From positions 1-20,423 of the forward strand of contig JAEWPQ010000095.1 in the NCBI GenBank assembly GCA_023460575.1: a stretch of 20,423 nt of DNA, written 5' to 3'. The notes under the pieces were generated by a model. That model was not told where the DNA came from and searched no databases. It saw only the letters and a list, made by a program, of their open reading frames with translations. Positions 14,117 to 20,423 of this stretch are shown here, in pieces. Within the stretch, counting starts at the first letter, position 1; each line of letters opens with the position of its first letter. A program made the position numbers and the translations under genes. The DNA is from Bacillota bacterium (GTDB lineage Bacteria > Bacillota > Clostridia > Lachnospirales > Lachnospiraceae).

Positions 14117-14987
14117 TTATATTGTAAGAGCGACAGCAGGAGATCATCAGATCCGGGCTTTCGCAGCGACGACCAGAGATTTGGTGGAGTATGCAAGACA
14201 GGCTCATAATACAAGTCCAGTGGCTACTGCCGCGTTAGGCAGACTGTTAACAGCAGGCGGTATGATGGGAATCATGATGAAAGGGGAAGAGGATTTACTG
14301 ACGATAAAGATCCAGGGCAGCGGTCCCATAGAAGGACTGACGGTAACTGCGGACTCTAAGGGAAATGTAAAAGGATATGCGTATAATCCGGGGGTTATGC
14401 TGCCTCCCAATGAGTTTGGAAAGCTTGATGTGGGCGGAGCTGTTGGAGAAGGCGTTCTAAGTGTGATTCAGGACATTGGTTTAAGAGAGCCGTATGTTGG
14501 ACAGACAATTCTGGTTGGAGGAGAGATTGCAGAAGATCTTACCTATTATTATGCCAATTCGGAACAGACTCCGTCTTCTGTAGCACTGGGAGTTCTGATG
14601 AACAAAGACAATACGGTGAAACAGGCAGGTGGCTTTATCATTCAGCTTCTCCCGGGAGCATCGGAAGAGATGATTGAACTGTTGGAAAAAAGACTGGGTG
14701 AGATCCATTCCGTCACTTCTCTTCTTGAAGAGGGTAAAACTCCTGAGATGATACTGACTTATATTCTGGGCGGACTTGGACTTGACATATTAGAACAGAC
14801 TCCGGTTAAGTTTAGCTGTAACTGCGATAAAGCCAGAGTTGAAAAGGCGCTTGTCAGCATTGGCAGGAAAGAACTGGAAGAGATGATTGAAGAAGGAAAG
14901 AGCATTGAAGTAAACTGTCATTTCTGTAATAAAAATTATGAATTTACAGTAGAAGACTTAAAAGATCTATACGAGAAAGCGCAGTAA
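14109..14987 (+). CDS. hslO: Redox-regulated molecular chaperone Hsp33
   Basis: A 292-aa cytoplasmic holdase that is activated when oxidants oxidise its zinc-bound cysteines. The N-terminal domain starts MADYIVRATAGDHQIRAFAA, followed by the conserved TAALGRLLTAGGMMG and GPIEGLTVTADSKGNVKGY. The C-terminal redox switch has the four expected ligands, Cys237-x-Cys239 (FSCNCDK) and Cys270-x2-Cys273 (CHFC). The start is the ATG at 14109, with GGAAAGGAG 8 nt upstream. It overlaps the methyltransferase stop. A longer in-frame opening at 14079 is not supported. Confidence 0.97.
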   Translation: MADYIVRATAGDHQIRAFAATTRDLVEYARQAHNTSPVATAALGRLLTAGGMMGIMMKGEEDLLTIKIQGSGPIEGLTVTADSKGNVKGYAYNPGVMLPPNEFGKLDVGGAVGEGVLSVIQDIGLREPYVGQTILVGGEIAEDLTYYYANSEQTPSSVALGVLMNKDNTVKQAGGFIIQLLPGASEEMIELLEKRLGEIHSVTSLLEEGKTPEMILTYILGGLGLDILEQTPVKFSCNCDKARVEKALVSIGRKELEEMIEEGKSIEVNCHFCNKNYEFTVEDLKDLYEKAQ

Positions 14988-15007
14988 CCGAGAGGGAATA
15001 AAGCGTC

Positions 15008-15032
15008 AAAAAGAGCCATCCTGGGATGGCTC
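15008..15032 (-). terminator. Terminator of the cold-shock gene
   Basis: On the minus strand, a perfect 8-bp stem GAGCCATC/GATGGCTC (15013-15032) with a 4-nt loop is followed by T5 (15012-15008). On the plus strand it follows hslO but has no T tract, so the main direction is minus. Confidence 0.75.
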
Positions 15033-15101
15033 CAATCGTAATCATGTGAAACAATATAACTTCTTCCTATATTGAAAAAAGGTACACTGATGAGTCAATG
15101 A

Positions 15102-15299
15102 TTATATTTTGATAACGTTTGTAGCCTGTGGACCCTTAGCTCCGTCTACAACATCGAACTCTACAGCAGCGCCTTCTTCTAAAGATTTGAAACCATCCAT
15201 GTTGAGACCTGAGTAGTGAACGAAAACATCGTTACCCTGTTCGTCGGAAATAAATCCGTAACCCTTTTGGTTGTTAAACCACTTAACTGTACCTTTCAT
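15102..15299 (-). CDS. Cold-shock domain protein (CspA/CspD family)
   Basis: A 65-aa single cold-shock domain, MKGTVKWFNNQKGYGFISDE. RNP1 is KGYGFI (15-20) and RNP2 is VFVHYSGL (with Tyr in place of the usual Phe). It binds single-stranded RNA and DNA and acts as an RNA chaperone. The start at 15299 has GGAGG 7 nt upstream and gives the normal length. The longer opening to 15368 would take in the leader. This is a nucleic-acid-binding Csp, unrelated to the Csp subtilases elsewhere in the window. Confidence 0.96.
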   Translation of the reverse strand: MKGTVKWFNNQKGYGFISDEQGNDVFVHYSGLNMDGFKSLEEGAAVEFDVVDGAKGPQATNVIKI

Positions 15300-15334
15300 T
15301 ATGATACCTCCAAAACGACTAAAAATTGTACTGC

Positions 15335-15387
15335 TACAGGATATCTGTAACTTCCCTAAGAATAGCATAAAATGGGTAAGGTGTCAA
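15335..15387 (-). promoter_or_regulatory. Promoter and leader stem of the cold-shock gene
   Basis: On the minus strand, a perfect TTGACA (15387-15382), a 17-nt spacer ending in TGC, and TATTCT (15364-15359) form an extended -10 promoter. The predicted start near 15352 gives a leader of about 53 nt, short for a cold-shock mRNA. A stem TACAG/CTGTA (15335-15349) stands at its very 5' end. Confidence 0.7.
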
Positions 15388-15511
15388 ACATTTTCCGCTA
15401 TAAAAAACAAGAATTCTCTTAAAAAAATGAAACCGAAAAATATGTGGTAAAATCATTAGTAAATATGATAAAATGGGTGAAGATTTTACGTTGGGACAGG
15501 AAGGGCAGAAT

Positions 15512-16057
15512 ATGAAATTTAAGAATTTTTGGGGACATTTTTGTACCATTCACATACACAAAATCCGGGTCATGAAAAACTGCTTCCGGGTAGGCTTAAT
15601 AAAGCAGGGGCTGCTCCATGATCTTTCCAAATACAGTCCGGAGGAATTCATACCCGGTGTTTTATATTATCAGGGCAACAGAAGTCCCAATGCGGCGGAA
15701 ATTGAAGAAAAGGGATTTTCCAGGGCATGGCTTCATCACAAAGGGCGGAACAAGCATCACTGTGAATACTGGATAGATTTTTCCATGGACTCCTCAAAGG
15801 GGCTGATTGGTTATAAAATGCCGCTTAAATATCTGGTAGAGATGGTTATGGACCGTATAGCGGCTTCCAAAACCTATAAGGGAAAAGAATATACGGATGC
15901 AGCCCCCTGGGAATATTACGTACAGGGGAAAGCCTATATGATTGTTGCACCTGAGACGGAAAAGCTTTTAGAAGAGCTCCTTTTGATGTTAAAGGATGAG
16001 GGAGAGGGAAAAACCTTTTCCTATATCAGAGAACTGTTAAAAAAAGGGGATTATTAA
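15512..16057 (+). CDS. DUF5662-like protein with His-rich HD-type motifs
   Basis: A 181-aa protein resembling the DUF5662 family common in Firmicutes. Conserved blocks are FWGHFCTIHIHKIRVMKNCF, GLLHDLSKYSPEEF, YYQGNRSPN, and WLHHKGRNKHHCEYWIDF. The paired HD and the HH-x4-KHH cluster suggest a metal-binding, HD-hydrolase-like helical fold, but no activity is known to me. The ATG at 15512 has GGAAGGG 6-7 nt upstream and starts right at the conserved block. An ATG 13 codons earlier (15473) has no ribosome site. I see no convincing -35 upstream. The AraC regulator gene follows after 7 bp, so they are probably one transcript. Confidence 0.82.
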   Translation: MKFKNFWGHFCTIHIHKIRVMKNCFRVGLIKQGLLHDLSKYSPEEFIPGVLYYQGNRSPNAAEIEEKGFSRAWLHHKGRNKHHCEYWIDFSMDSSKGLIGYKMPLKYLVEMVMDRIAASKTYKGKEYTDAAPWEYYVQGKAYMIVAPETEKLLEELLLMLKDEGEGKTFSYIRELLKKGDY

Positions 16058-16064
16058 AAGGATT

Positions 16065-16874
16065 ATGGAATTTTTAATCAGCAGAACAAGGCGCTCATAC
16101 GAATTCAATATGGTGAAAAGCCATTGGCACCCTTACTATGAACTGTTCTATCTGGTGTCAGGGCATTGTAAAATATTTATTAATCATACCTTATATTATT
16201 TGGAATCTGGTGACATGATATTCATCTCTCCTGGTGAAATCCACCGGACTACCTATCATTCCAGCCCGGTCAATGAAAGGATTACTTTAAGCTTTGATAC
16301 GGAATACTTAAATGACATGATACAAAGCTGCGGCAGCCGTCTGACGGACGCTTTATTTCAAAATTCCAGGATTTCCATACCTTCAGGCAGCAGGTCCTAT
16401 GCAGAAGAACTGATTCAGAAAATGGTCTATGAAGGCGCCGGTCAGGATGGATATTCGCCTATGATGAAGAGAAATTATCTATATGAACTTCTCGTTTTTC
16501 TTTCCAGATGCAGGGTGGCAAAGTCGGATGCAGGGAAGATGGAGGTATCAGAAAAGGCGATCGAAGAAGCGGCGGAATTTATCTATCATAATTATGGAGC
16601 ACCAGTTACTCTGGGTGAGGTTGCAGAAATGATTCATATGAGTCCGGCTTATTTCTCAAGAAAATTCAAAGCTGTTACAGGGTTCGGATTTAAGGAGTAT
16701 CTGACTAATATCCGAATCCGGGAAGCAGCATCCTTGTTACTGAATACGGGAAAATCCGTGACGGATATTGCAGTGGAATGCGGATTCGGGGACGGGAATT
16801 ACTTTGGAGATGCCTTTAAAAAGATAAAAGGCGTATCTCCAAGAGATTTCCGGAAAATGCAGGGTATTTTATGA
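16065..16874 (+). CDS. AraC family regulator with N-terminal cupin sensor
   Basis: A 269-aa one-component regulator. Residues 1-100 form the cupin-like AraC sensor, with HWHPYYELFYLVSGHCKIFI and the second cupin motif GDMIFISPGEIHR. Residues about 165-265 form the double helix-turn-helix DNA-binding domain, ending in the AraC signature CGFGDGNYFGDAFKKIKGVSP. Such proteins usually control sugar or polyol use. No catabolic genes lie next to it, so its targets are not evident. It starts 7 bp after the DUF5662-like gene, with AAAAGG very close and AAAGGGG further upstream. It converges on the exonuclease gene with only 6 bp between the stops and no terminator. Confidence 0.93.
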   Translation: MEFLISRTRRSYEFNMVKSHWHPYYELFYLVSGHCKIFINHTLYYLESGDMIFISPGEIHRTTYHSSPVNERITLSFDTEYLNDMIQSCGSRLTDALFQNSRISIPSGSRSYAEELIQKMVYEGAGQDGYSPMMKRNYLYELLVFLSRCRVAKSDAGKMEVSEKAIEEAAEFIYHNYGAPVTLGEVAEMIHMSPAYFSRKFKAVTGFGFKEYLTNIRIREAASLLLNTGKSVTDIAVECGFGDGNYFGDAFKKIKGVSPRDFRKMQGIL

Positions 16875-16880
16875 GCGGAT

Positions 16881-17978
16881 TCAGGATGAAGAAAGATGGT
16901 CAAAAAGATGCCGGATATAGCCCTGCAGCTTTTCTGGATCGTGAAAGAAATCCGGATCGTAGGTAAAATAGGTGATTTTATCTTTCCATTGATTTTGAAG
17001 AGCAGGGGTCCATAAAGGGGAAAACTGAGGCAGAAAACAACCGGTCTGCCGGATATAACAGTTTTTTGCATTGGCTTTCGCTCTTGCTTCTTTGTCCACA
17101 TATTCGGCAACACTTTTATGTATGGCTCTGTCTTCATAAACGAGATAATAATAATTTTTATAATCAGGATAAAAATATTTCAGTTCTCCTTCATATAAGT
17201 CAATTGTAAGGATAAGCTCTTGCCCTTCGGCTTTAGCCGTAACCATGGAATTGGACTTTGTAAATCCCACAGGAACAGCAAAGCCGTTCATAAGTGTCAG
17301 TTTAAGCAGATGCTGTTCCCGCCCGAATAAATCCGGACTGCTTATTAGCGCCTGGTCTGCCAGGGTAAAGCTGTGCTCCAGGAAATCCGGGTAGTTCAGT
17401 ATGGGAAGAATTAAAGGCATACCCTTTAAATCATCTTCATTATGCAGAATCAGCAGATCAAAGAGATACTGGTCTTTGGAAATCAGGTAATCTTTATAAA
17501 CTTCAATCAGCTGTCCGCCGGAATAAAGATCCTTCCGCTCCACACCTAAGAATGCTTCGATGGCTTTCTGCTTCATGCTGGAAAGACTTAAAAGGTTCCG
17601 GTATGGGCGGATTTTTCTGTATATATCAAGGCTTTCGGTATCAGAGAAATTATAGGCCAGCCTGTAGGCATGGCAGCGTTTTAAAAGATAGGGAATATCA
17701 AACCCATCACCATTAAAATGAATTACCTTTTTGAAATTTTTAAGAAATTCAAAGAATGTAATCAGAAGCTCCTTTTCCGAATCCAGGGCGTCGGCAAACC
17801 ATTGGACAAGATTCCACATTCCATCTCTGTAATAGACACAGCCAATTAAATAGAGTGTGGAGTATTCCCCGGAAAATCCGGTTGTTTCAATATCGAAAAA
17901 AAGAAGATCTTCCCGATTCCCAAGACGGTCCAGGGGATAGGTTTCTTCAAATGCAATGTGTTTCTCAAGCGTTATCAT
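16881..17978 (-). CDS. DEDD-type RNase H-like exonuclease (YprB-like)
   Basis: A 365-aa protein whose first 190 residues form a ribonuclease H-like 3'-5' exonuclease domain. Motif I is LLFFDIETTG with Asp29 and Glu31. Motif II is VIHFNGDGFDIPYL with Asp94. Motif III is LHNEDDL with His179 and Asp183, pointing to a DEDDh-type site. It resembles B. subtilis YprB and related predicted nucleases. The C-terminal 165 residues are unassigned. The start at 17978 has AAAGGA about 11 nt upstream and lies 24 nt after a predicted transcript start. An upstream ATG at 18074 lies before the promoter and is rejected. It is divergent from ruvA, but a role in recombination is only a guess from position. Confidence 0.85.
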   Translation of the reverse strand: MITLEKHIAFEETYPLDRLGNREDLLFFDIETTGFSGEYSTLYLIGCVYYRDGMWNLVQWFADALDSEKELLITFFEFLKNFKKVIHFNGDGFDIPYLLKRCHAYRLAYNFSDTESLDIYRKIRPYRNLLSLSSMKQKAIEAFLGVERKDLYSGGQLIEVYKDYLISKDQYLFDLLILHNEDDLKGMPLILPILNYPDFLEHSFTLADQALISSPDLFGREQHLLKLTLMNGFAVPVGFTKSNSMVTAKAEGQELILTIDLYEGELKYFYPDYKNYYYLVYEDRAIHKSVAEYVDKEARAKANAKNCYIRQTGCFLPQFSPLWTPALQNQWKDKITYFTYDPDFFHDPEKLQGYIRHLFDHLSSS

Positions 17979-18008
17979 CTGCGGTTTCGTCCTTTCTTTT
18001 CGTTTATT

Positions 18009-18037
18009 ATTATATCCTAAGCTCTCTGGCTCGTCAA
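18009..18037 (-). promoter_or_regulatory. Sigma-A promoter of the exonuclease gene
   Basis: On the minus strand, TTGACG (18037-18032), a 17-nt spacer and a perfect TATAAT (18014-18009). Transcription should begin near 18002. This fixes the start codon at 17978. Confidence 0.8.
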
Positions 18038-18068
18038 CGGAGTACAGAATATTTGTTCGATCAATTGC

Positions 18069-18097
18069 TTGCATATCAACTGGCAGTATGCTATGAT
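18069..18097 (+). promoter_or_regulatory. Sigma-A promoter of ruvAB
   Basis: TTGCAT (18069-18074), a 17-nt spacer ending in TGC, and TATGAT (18092-18097) form an extended -10 promoter. The leader to the GTG at 18158 is about 54 nt. No LexA box was noticed here. Confidence 0.65.
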
Positions 18098-18157
18098 TAA
18101 GTTCAAAGCAATGGCTGTACTAAAGTATTTGCAAGGCATAAAAAGGAGAACTGCAGA

Positions 18158-18766
18158 GTGATTTCTTTCGTAAAAGGACCGGTCGCCGAGATGGCAGAAG
18201 ACTCAGTTGTAATTGAATGCGGGAACGTGGGGTACGAAATTTTTATTCCCCTGTCTGTATTTGAAAAGCTTCCGGGTGTGGGCAGGGAAGTGAAATTATA
18301 TACATATTTTCAGGTGAGAGAGGATGCCATGTGTCTATACGGCTTTTTAAGCCGGCAGGATTTAAAGATGTTTAAGCAGCTGATCAGTGTGAATGGAATC
18401 GGACCCAAAGGAGCGCTTGGGATCCTTTCTGCCATGGACCCGGATGATTTAAAAAGAGCGGTTATTTCAGGGGATGCGAAGACCATTTCCAAGGCCCCCG
18501 GTGTGGGTGCCAAAACTGCACAGAGAATTATTCTGGATTTAAAGGATAAGATTGATATGGCAGATATTATTCCTGCATCCTTTAAAGGGGCAGGGAATCC
18601 GATTCCAAAAGAGGATGGGGTAACAGGCGAGGCCATCGATGCGCTCACTGCACTTGGATATTCTCCTGCGGAAGCCGGACGTGCGGTACGCCAGGTAGAG
18701 GTAACTGACACCATGTCTGTGGAGGATGTTTTAAAGGCGTCCTTAAAACACTTGGCATTTATATAG
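18158..18766 (+). CDS. ruvA: Holliday junction branch migration protein RuvA
   Basis: A 202-aa DNA-binding subunit of the RuvAB branch-migration complex. The N-terminal OB domain starts MISFVKGPVAEMAEDSVVIE. Two helix-hairpin-helix motifs follow, VNGIGPKGAL (78-87) and APGVGAKTAQRI (113-124). A flexible acidic linker leads to the small C-terminal RuvB-binding domain (about 153-202). The start is GTG, with AAAAGGAG 8 nt upstream. It is followed by ruvB in one operon. Confidence 0.97.
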   Translation: MISFVKGPVAEMAEDSVVIECGNVGYEIFIPLSVFEKLPGVGREVKLYTYFQVREDAMCLYGFLSRQDLKMFKQLISVNGIGPKGALGILSAMDPDDLKRAVISGDAKTISKAPGVGAKTAQRIILDLKDKIDMADIIPASFKGAGNPIPKEDGVTGEAIDALTALGYSPAEAGRAVRQVEVTDTMSVEDVLKASLKHLAFI

Positions 18767-18788
18767 AAATTAACAGGGTATGGCAAAG

Positions 18789-19787
18789 ATGGAGCGTAGA
18801 ATAATAACCACAGAGTTAACAGAAGAAGATAAAAAGATTGAACCGAATTTAAGACCCAGAAGCCTGAATGAATATATCGGACAGGAGAAGATCCGGACTA
18901 ATTTAAAGGTATATATTGAAGCGGCGAAAGCCAGGGGAGAGTCCCTGGACCATGTATTATTCTATGGTCCTCCGGGACTTGGTAAGACCACTCTTTCCGG
19001 CATTATTGCCAATGAGATGGGCGTGAACATGAAGGTTACTTCAGGTCCTGCCATAGAAAAGCCGGGTGAGATGGCCGCTATTTTAAATAATCTTCAGGAA
19101 GGCGATGTCCTGTTTGTTGATGAGATTCACCGCTTAAACAGGCAGGTGGAAGAGGTCCTTTATCCTGCCATGGAAGATTTTGCCATTGACATTATGCTTG
19201 GCAAGGAGTCCGCAGCCAGATCCATTCGGCTGGATCTTCCGAAGTTTACCCTGGTGGGTGCTACTACCAGAGCCGGACTTTTGACTGCACCTCTCAGGGA
19301 TCGTTTCGGTGTGGTTCAGAAACTGGAATTTTATACACCGGAAGAATTGAAGATCATTGTATCCCGTTCTGCAGAGGTTCTGGGAGTGGAAATCGAAGAA
19401 GATGGAGCAGTGGAGATTGCCAGGCGCTCCAGAGGAACCCCCAGACTGGCGAACCGTCTCTTAAAAAGAGTCCGGGATTTTGCCCAGGTCAAGTATCATG
19501 GCGTTATAACCAGGGAAGTGGCTGATTTCGCTCTGGATATACTGGATGTGGATAAATTCGGACTGGATTACAACGACCGCGCCATACTTACCACGGTAAT
19601 TGAGAAATTTGCCGGAGGCCCCGTAGGGCTTGATACGCTTGCGGCTGCTCTGGGTGAGGATGCGGGTACACTGGAGGATGTGTATGAACCCTATCTCCTG
19701 ATGAACGGATTTTTAAACCGCACGTCCAGAGGACGGGTGGCAACAGAACGGGCTTATGGGCATCTTGGAATCCCCATGGAGCCTTAA
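18789..19787 (+). CDS. ruvB: Holliday junction branch migration DNA helicase RuvB
   Basis: A 332-aa AAA+ motor that drives branch migration with RuvA. It has Walker A GPPGLGKTTL (60-69), Walker B LFVDEIHRL (Asp111-Glu112), sensor GATTRAG, and the LRDRFG segment with the arginine finger. A C-terminal winged-helix domain includes GLDTLAAALGED and ends YGHLGIP. Two ATG codons compete. The one at 18789 has AGGG 10 nt upstream and gives MERRIITTEL. The one at 18780 (three residues longer) has the same purines only 1 nt away, so 18789 is preferred. The gap after ruvA is 22 nt. Confidence 0.97.
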   Translation: MERRIITTELTEEDKKIEPNLRPRSLNEYIGQEKIRTNLKVYIEAAKARGESLDHVLFYGPPGLGKTTLSGIIANEMGVNMKVTSGPAIEKPGEMAAILNNLQEGDVLFVDEIHRLNRQVEEVLYPAMEDFAIDIMLGKESAARSIRLDLPKFTLVGATTRAGLLTAPLRDRFGVVQKLEFYTPEELKIIVSRSAEVLGVEIEEDGAVEIARRSRGTPRLANRLLKRVRDFAQVKYHGVITREVADFALDILDVDKFGLDYNDRAILTTVIEKFAGGPVGLDTLAAALGEDAGTLEDVYEPYLLMNGFLNRTSRGRVATERAYGHLGIPMEP

Positions 19788-19805
19788 CTGCCTGAATTTT
19801 AGAAC

Positions 19806-19834
19806 TTTCCTAACTTTGTAAAGTATGATATAGT
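19806..19834 (+). promoter_or_regulatory. Probable extended -10 promoter of zapA
   Basis: TGATATAGT (19826-19834) is a good extended -10, with a weak TTTCCT (19806-19811) 17 nt upstream. There is no terminator after ruvB, so zapA may also be read from ruvAB. Confidence 0.45.
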
Positions 19835-19869
19835 AAAGAAAGAGCAAATGATAACAGGGAGAGAACAAC

Positions 19870-20238
19870 ATGAATTCCAAGCACTATACAGAAGTTTTGA
19901 TAGATGGCAAGATTTATGCACTTGGCGGCAGCGAAGAAGAGGGTTATATACAGCGCCTTGCCAGCTACATCAATGAGATGATCATAACTTTAAAACGTCG
20001 GGAAGGATTCACAAAGCAGAGTGCTGAATACCAGAACGTTATGATAGAATTAAACATGGCAGATGATTATTTTAAAGCGAGAGAACAGATCGCCAGACTG
20101 GAACAGCAGAAGGCAGAGATGGAAAAGGAAACCTACAGTTTAAAGCATGAGCTGGTTGCAACTCAGATGAAACTGGAGGCGGTGAAGACAGAACTGGCAG
20201 GGATGAAGAATTCGACCGGTTCAGACAGGAATGAATAA
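19870..20238 (+). CDS. zapA: Cell division protein ZapA
   Basis: A 122-aa FtsZ-ring-associated protein. The N-terminal ZapA domain has the usual strand pattern, TEVLIDGKIYALGGSEEEGY, followed by IQRLASYINEMI. The second half (about 66-115) is a long coiled coil (REQIARLEQQKAEMEKE and following). It crosslinks FtsZ filaments at midcell. GGGAGA lies 8-9 nt before the ATG. Its place between ruvB and a U32 peptidase gene is common in Lachnospiraceae. Confidence is high for the family. Confidence 0.9.
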   Translation: MNSKHYTEVLIDGKIYALGGSEEEGYIQRLASYINEMIITLKRREGFTKQSAEYQNVMIELNMADDYFKAREQIARLEQQKAEMEKETYSLKHELVATQMKLEAVKTELAGMKNSTGSDRNE

Positions 20239-20241
20239 GGC

Positions 20242-20284
20242 AGGAGGGGGTGTCTCATGGATTGTCCGTGACCTCCTCCTTTTT
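20242..20284 (+). terminator. Terminator after zapA
   Basis: AGGAGGGGGT (20242-20251) pairs with ACCTCCTCCT (20271-20280) with one mismatch, and a T5 tract (20280-20284) follows. Confidence 0.8.
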
Positions 20285-20324
20285 ATCAATCAGAATATCC
20301 ATAGGGAAAATTTTGGAGGCAGAA

Positions 20325-20423
20325 GTGAAAAATACAGTTGAGATCCTTGCTCCGGCAGGCTCGTTTGAAAGTATGAAGGCAGCAGTCGCCGCAGGTGCGG
20401 ATGCAGTTTATATAGGAGGAAGC
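20325..20423 (+). CDS. Peptidase U32 family protein, N-terminal fragment
   Basis: The frame opens at GTG 20325 and runs off the window after 33 codons. The N-terminus KNTVEILAPAGSFESMKAAV, followed by AAGADAVYIGG, is the characteristic start of U32 family proteins. These include collagenase-like peptidases and the tRNA-hydroxylation protein TrhP (YegQ). GGAGG lies 5 nt before the GTG. The catalytic and metal-binding part lies beyond the window, so the subfamily cannot be set. Confidence 0.88.
   Translation, partial: MKNTVEILAPAGSFESMKAAVAAGADAVYIGGS

Noticed and set aside
15102..15299. A functional link between the cold-shock 'Csp' and the subtilase 'Csp' genes
   Set aside because: The names coincide only by abbreviation. 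The cold-shock domain protein is unrelated in sequence and role.
15464..15474. AT-rich TATGATAAAAT considered as the promoter of the DUF5662-like gene
   Set aside because: No acceptable -35 hexamer lies 16-18 nt upstream, and the surrounding sequence is uniformly AT-rich.
18310..18786. A 158-codon minus-strand open frame
   Set aside because: It is antisense to ruvA, with no promoter, ribosome site or recognisable domain. The sense frame is a full-length RuvA.

Overview
The window looks like chromosomal DNA of a spore-forming member of the Lachnospiraceae (Clostridium cluster XIVa). The reasons are the moderately AT-rich coding, the ruvA-ruvB-zapA-U32 peptidase order, a Hsp33 gene behind a methyltransferase gene, a YesM/YesN-type two-component system, Csp-like subtilases without signal peptides, and an MscL with a C-terminal zinc ribbon. 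I see no tRNA, rRNA, CRISPR array, insertion sequence or phage gene. The window reads as ordinary, dense chromosome with one unusual island.

Layout. Positions 1-111 hold the start of a minus-strand CDP-alcohol phosphatidyltransferase. Next come a ketopantoate-reductase-family gene (minus) and a divergent LysR regulator, followed by mscL. Positions 2861-6379 hold a divergent pair of Csp-like subtilases of identical length (559 aa). The left one has an intact Asp/His/Ser triad. The right one keeps Asp, His and the oxyanion Asn but has Gly at the catalytic Ser position, so it is a predicted pseudoprotease. The 159-bp gap between them carries two mirror-image promoter-like elements that resemble mother-cell sporulation promoters. 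An unassigned 169-aa protein gene follows.

Positions 7175-12650 form a sensing and uptake unit: a LytS/YesM-family histidine kinase, a YesN-family AraC-type response regulator, a complex hairpin terminator, and then a complete TRAP transporter (DctP lipoprotein, DctQ and DctM). The likely logic is that the kinase and regulator control uptake of an organic acid by the transporter.

Positions 12661-15368 hold a SEC-C protein, a SAM-dependent methyltransferase overlapping hslO (Hsp33), and a minus-strand cold-shock protein. Next are a DUF5662-like protein and a cupin-AraC regulator on the plus strand, and a convergent DEDD-type exonuclease on the minus strand. The window ends with ruvA, ruvB, zapA and the start of a U32 peptidase.

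No gene-free stretch exceeds about 220 bp. Most transcription units have recognisable sigma-A promoters and intrinsic terminators, which let several start codons be fixed well inside the longest open frames. The point of greatest interest is the protease/pseudoprotease pair. It parallels the CspB versus CspC/CspA arrangement that controls spore germination in Clostridia, but the two genes are unfused, divergent, and driven from a near-palindromic regulatory region.
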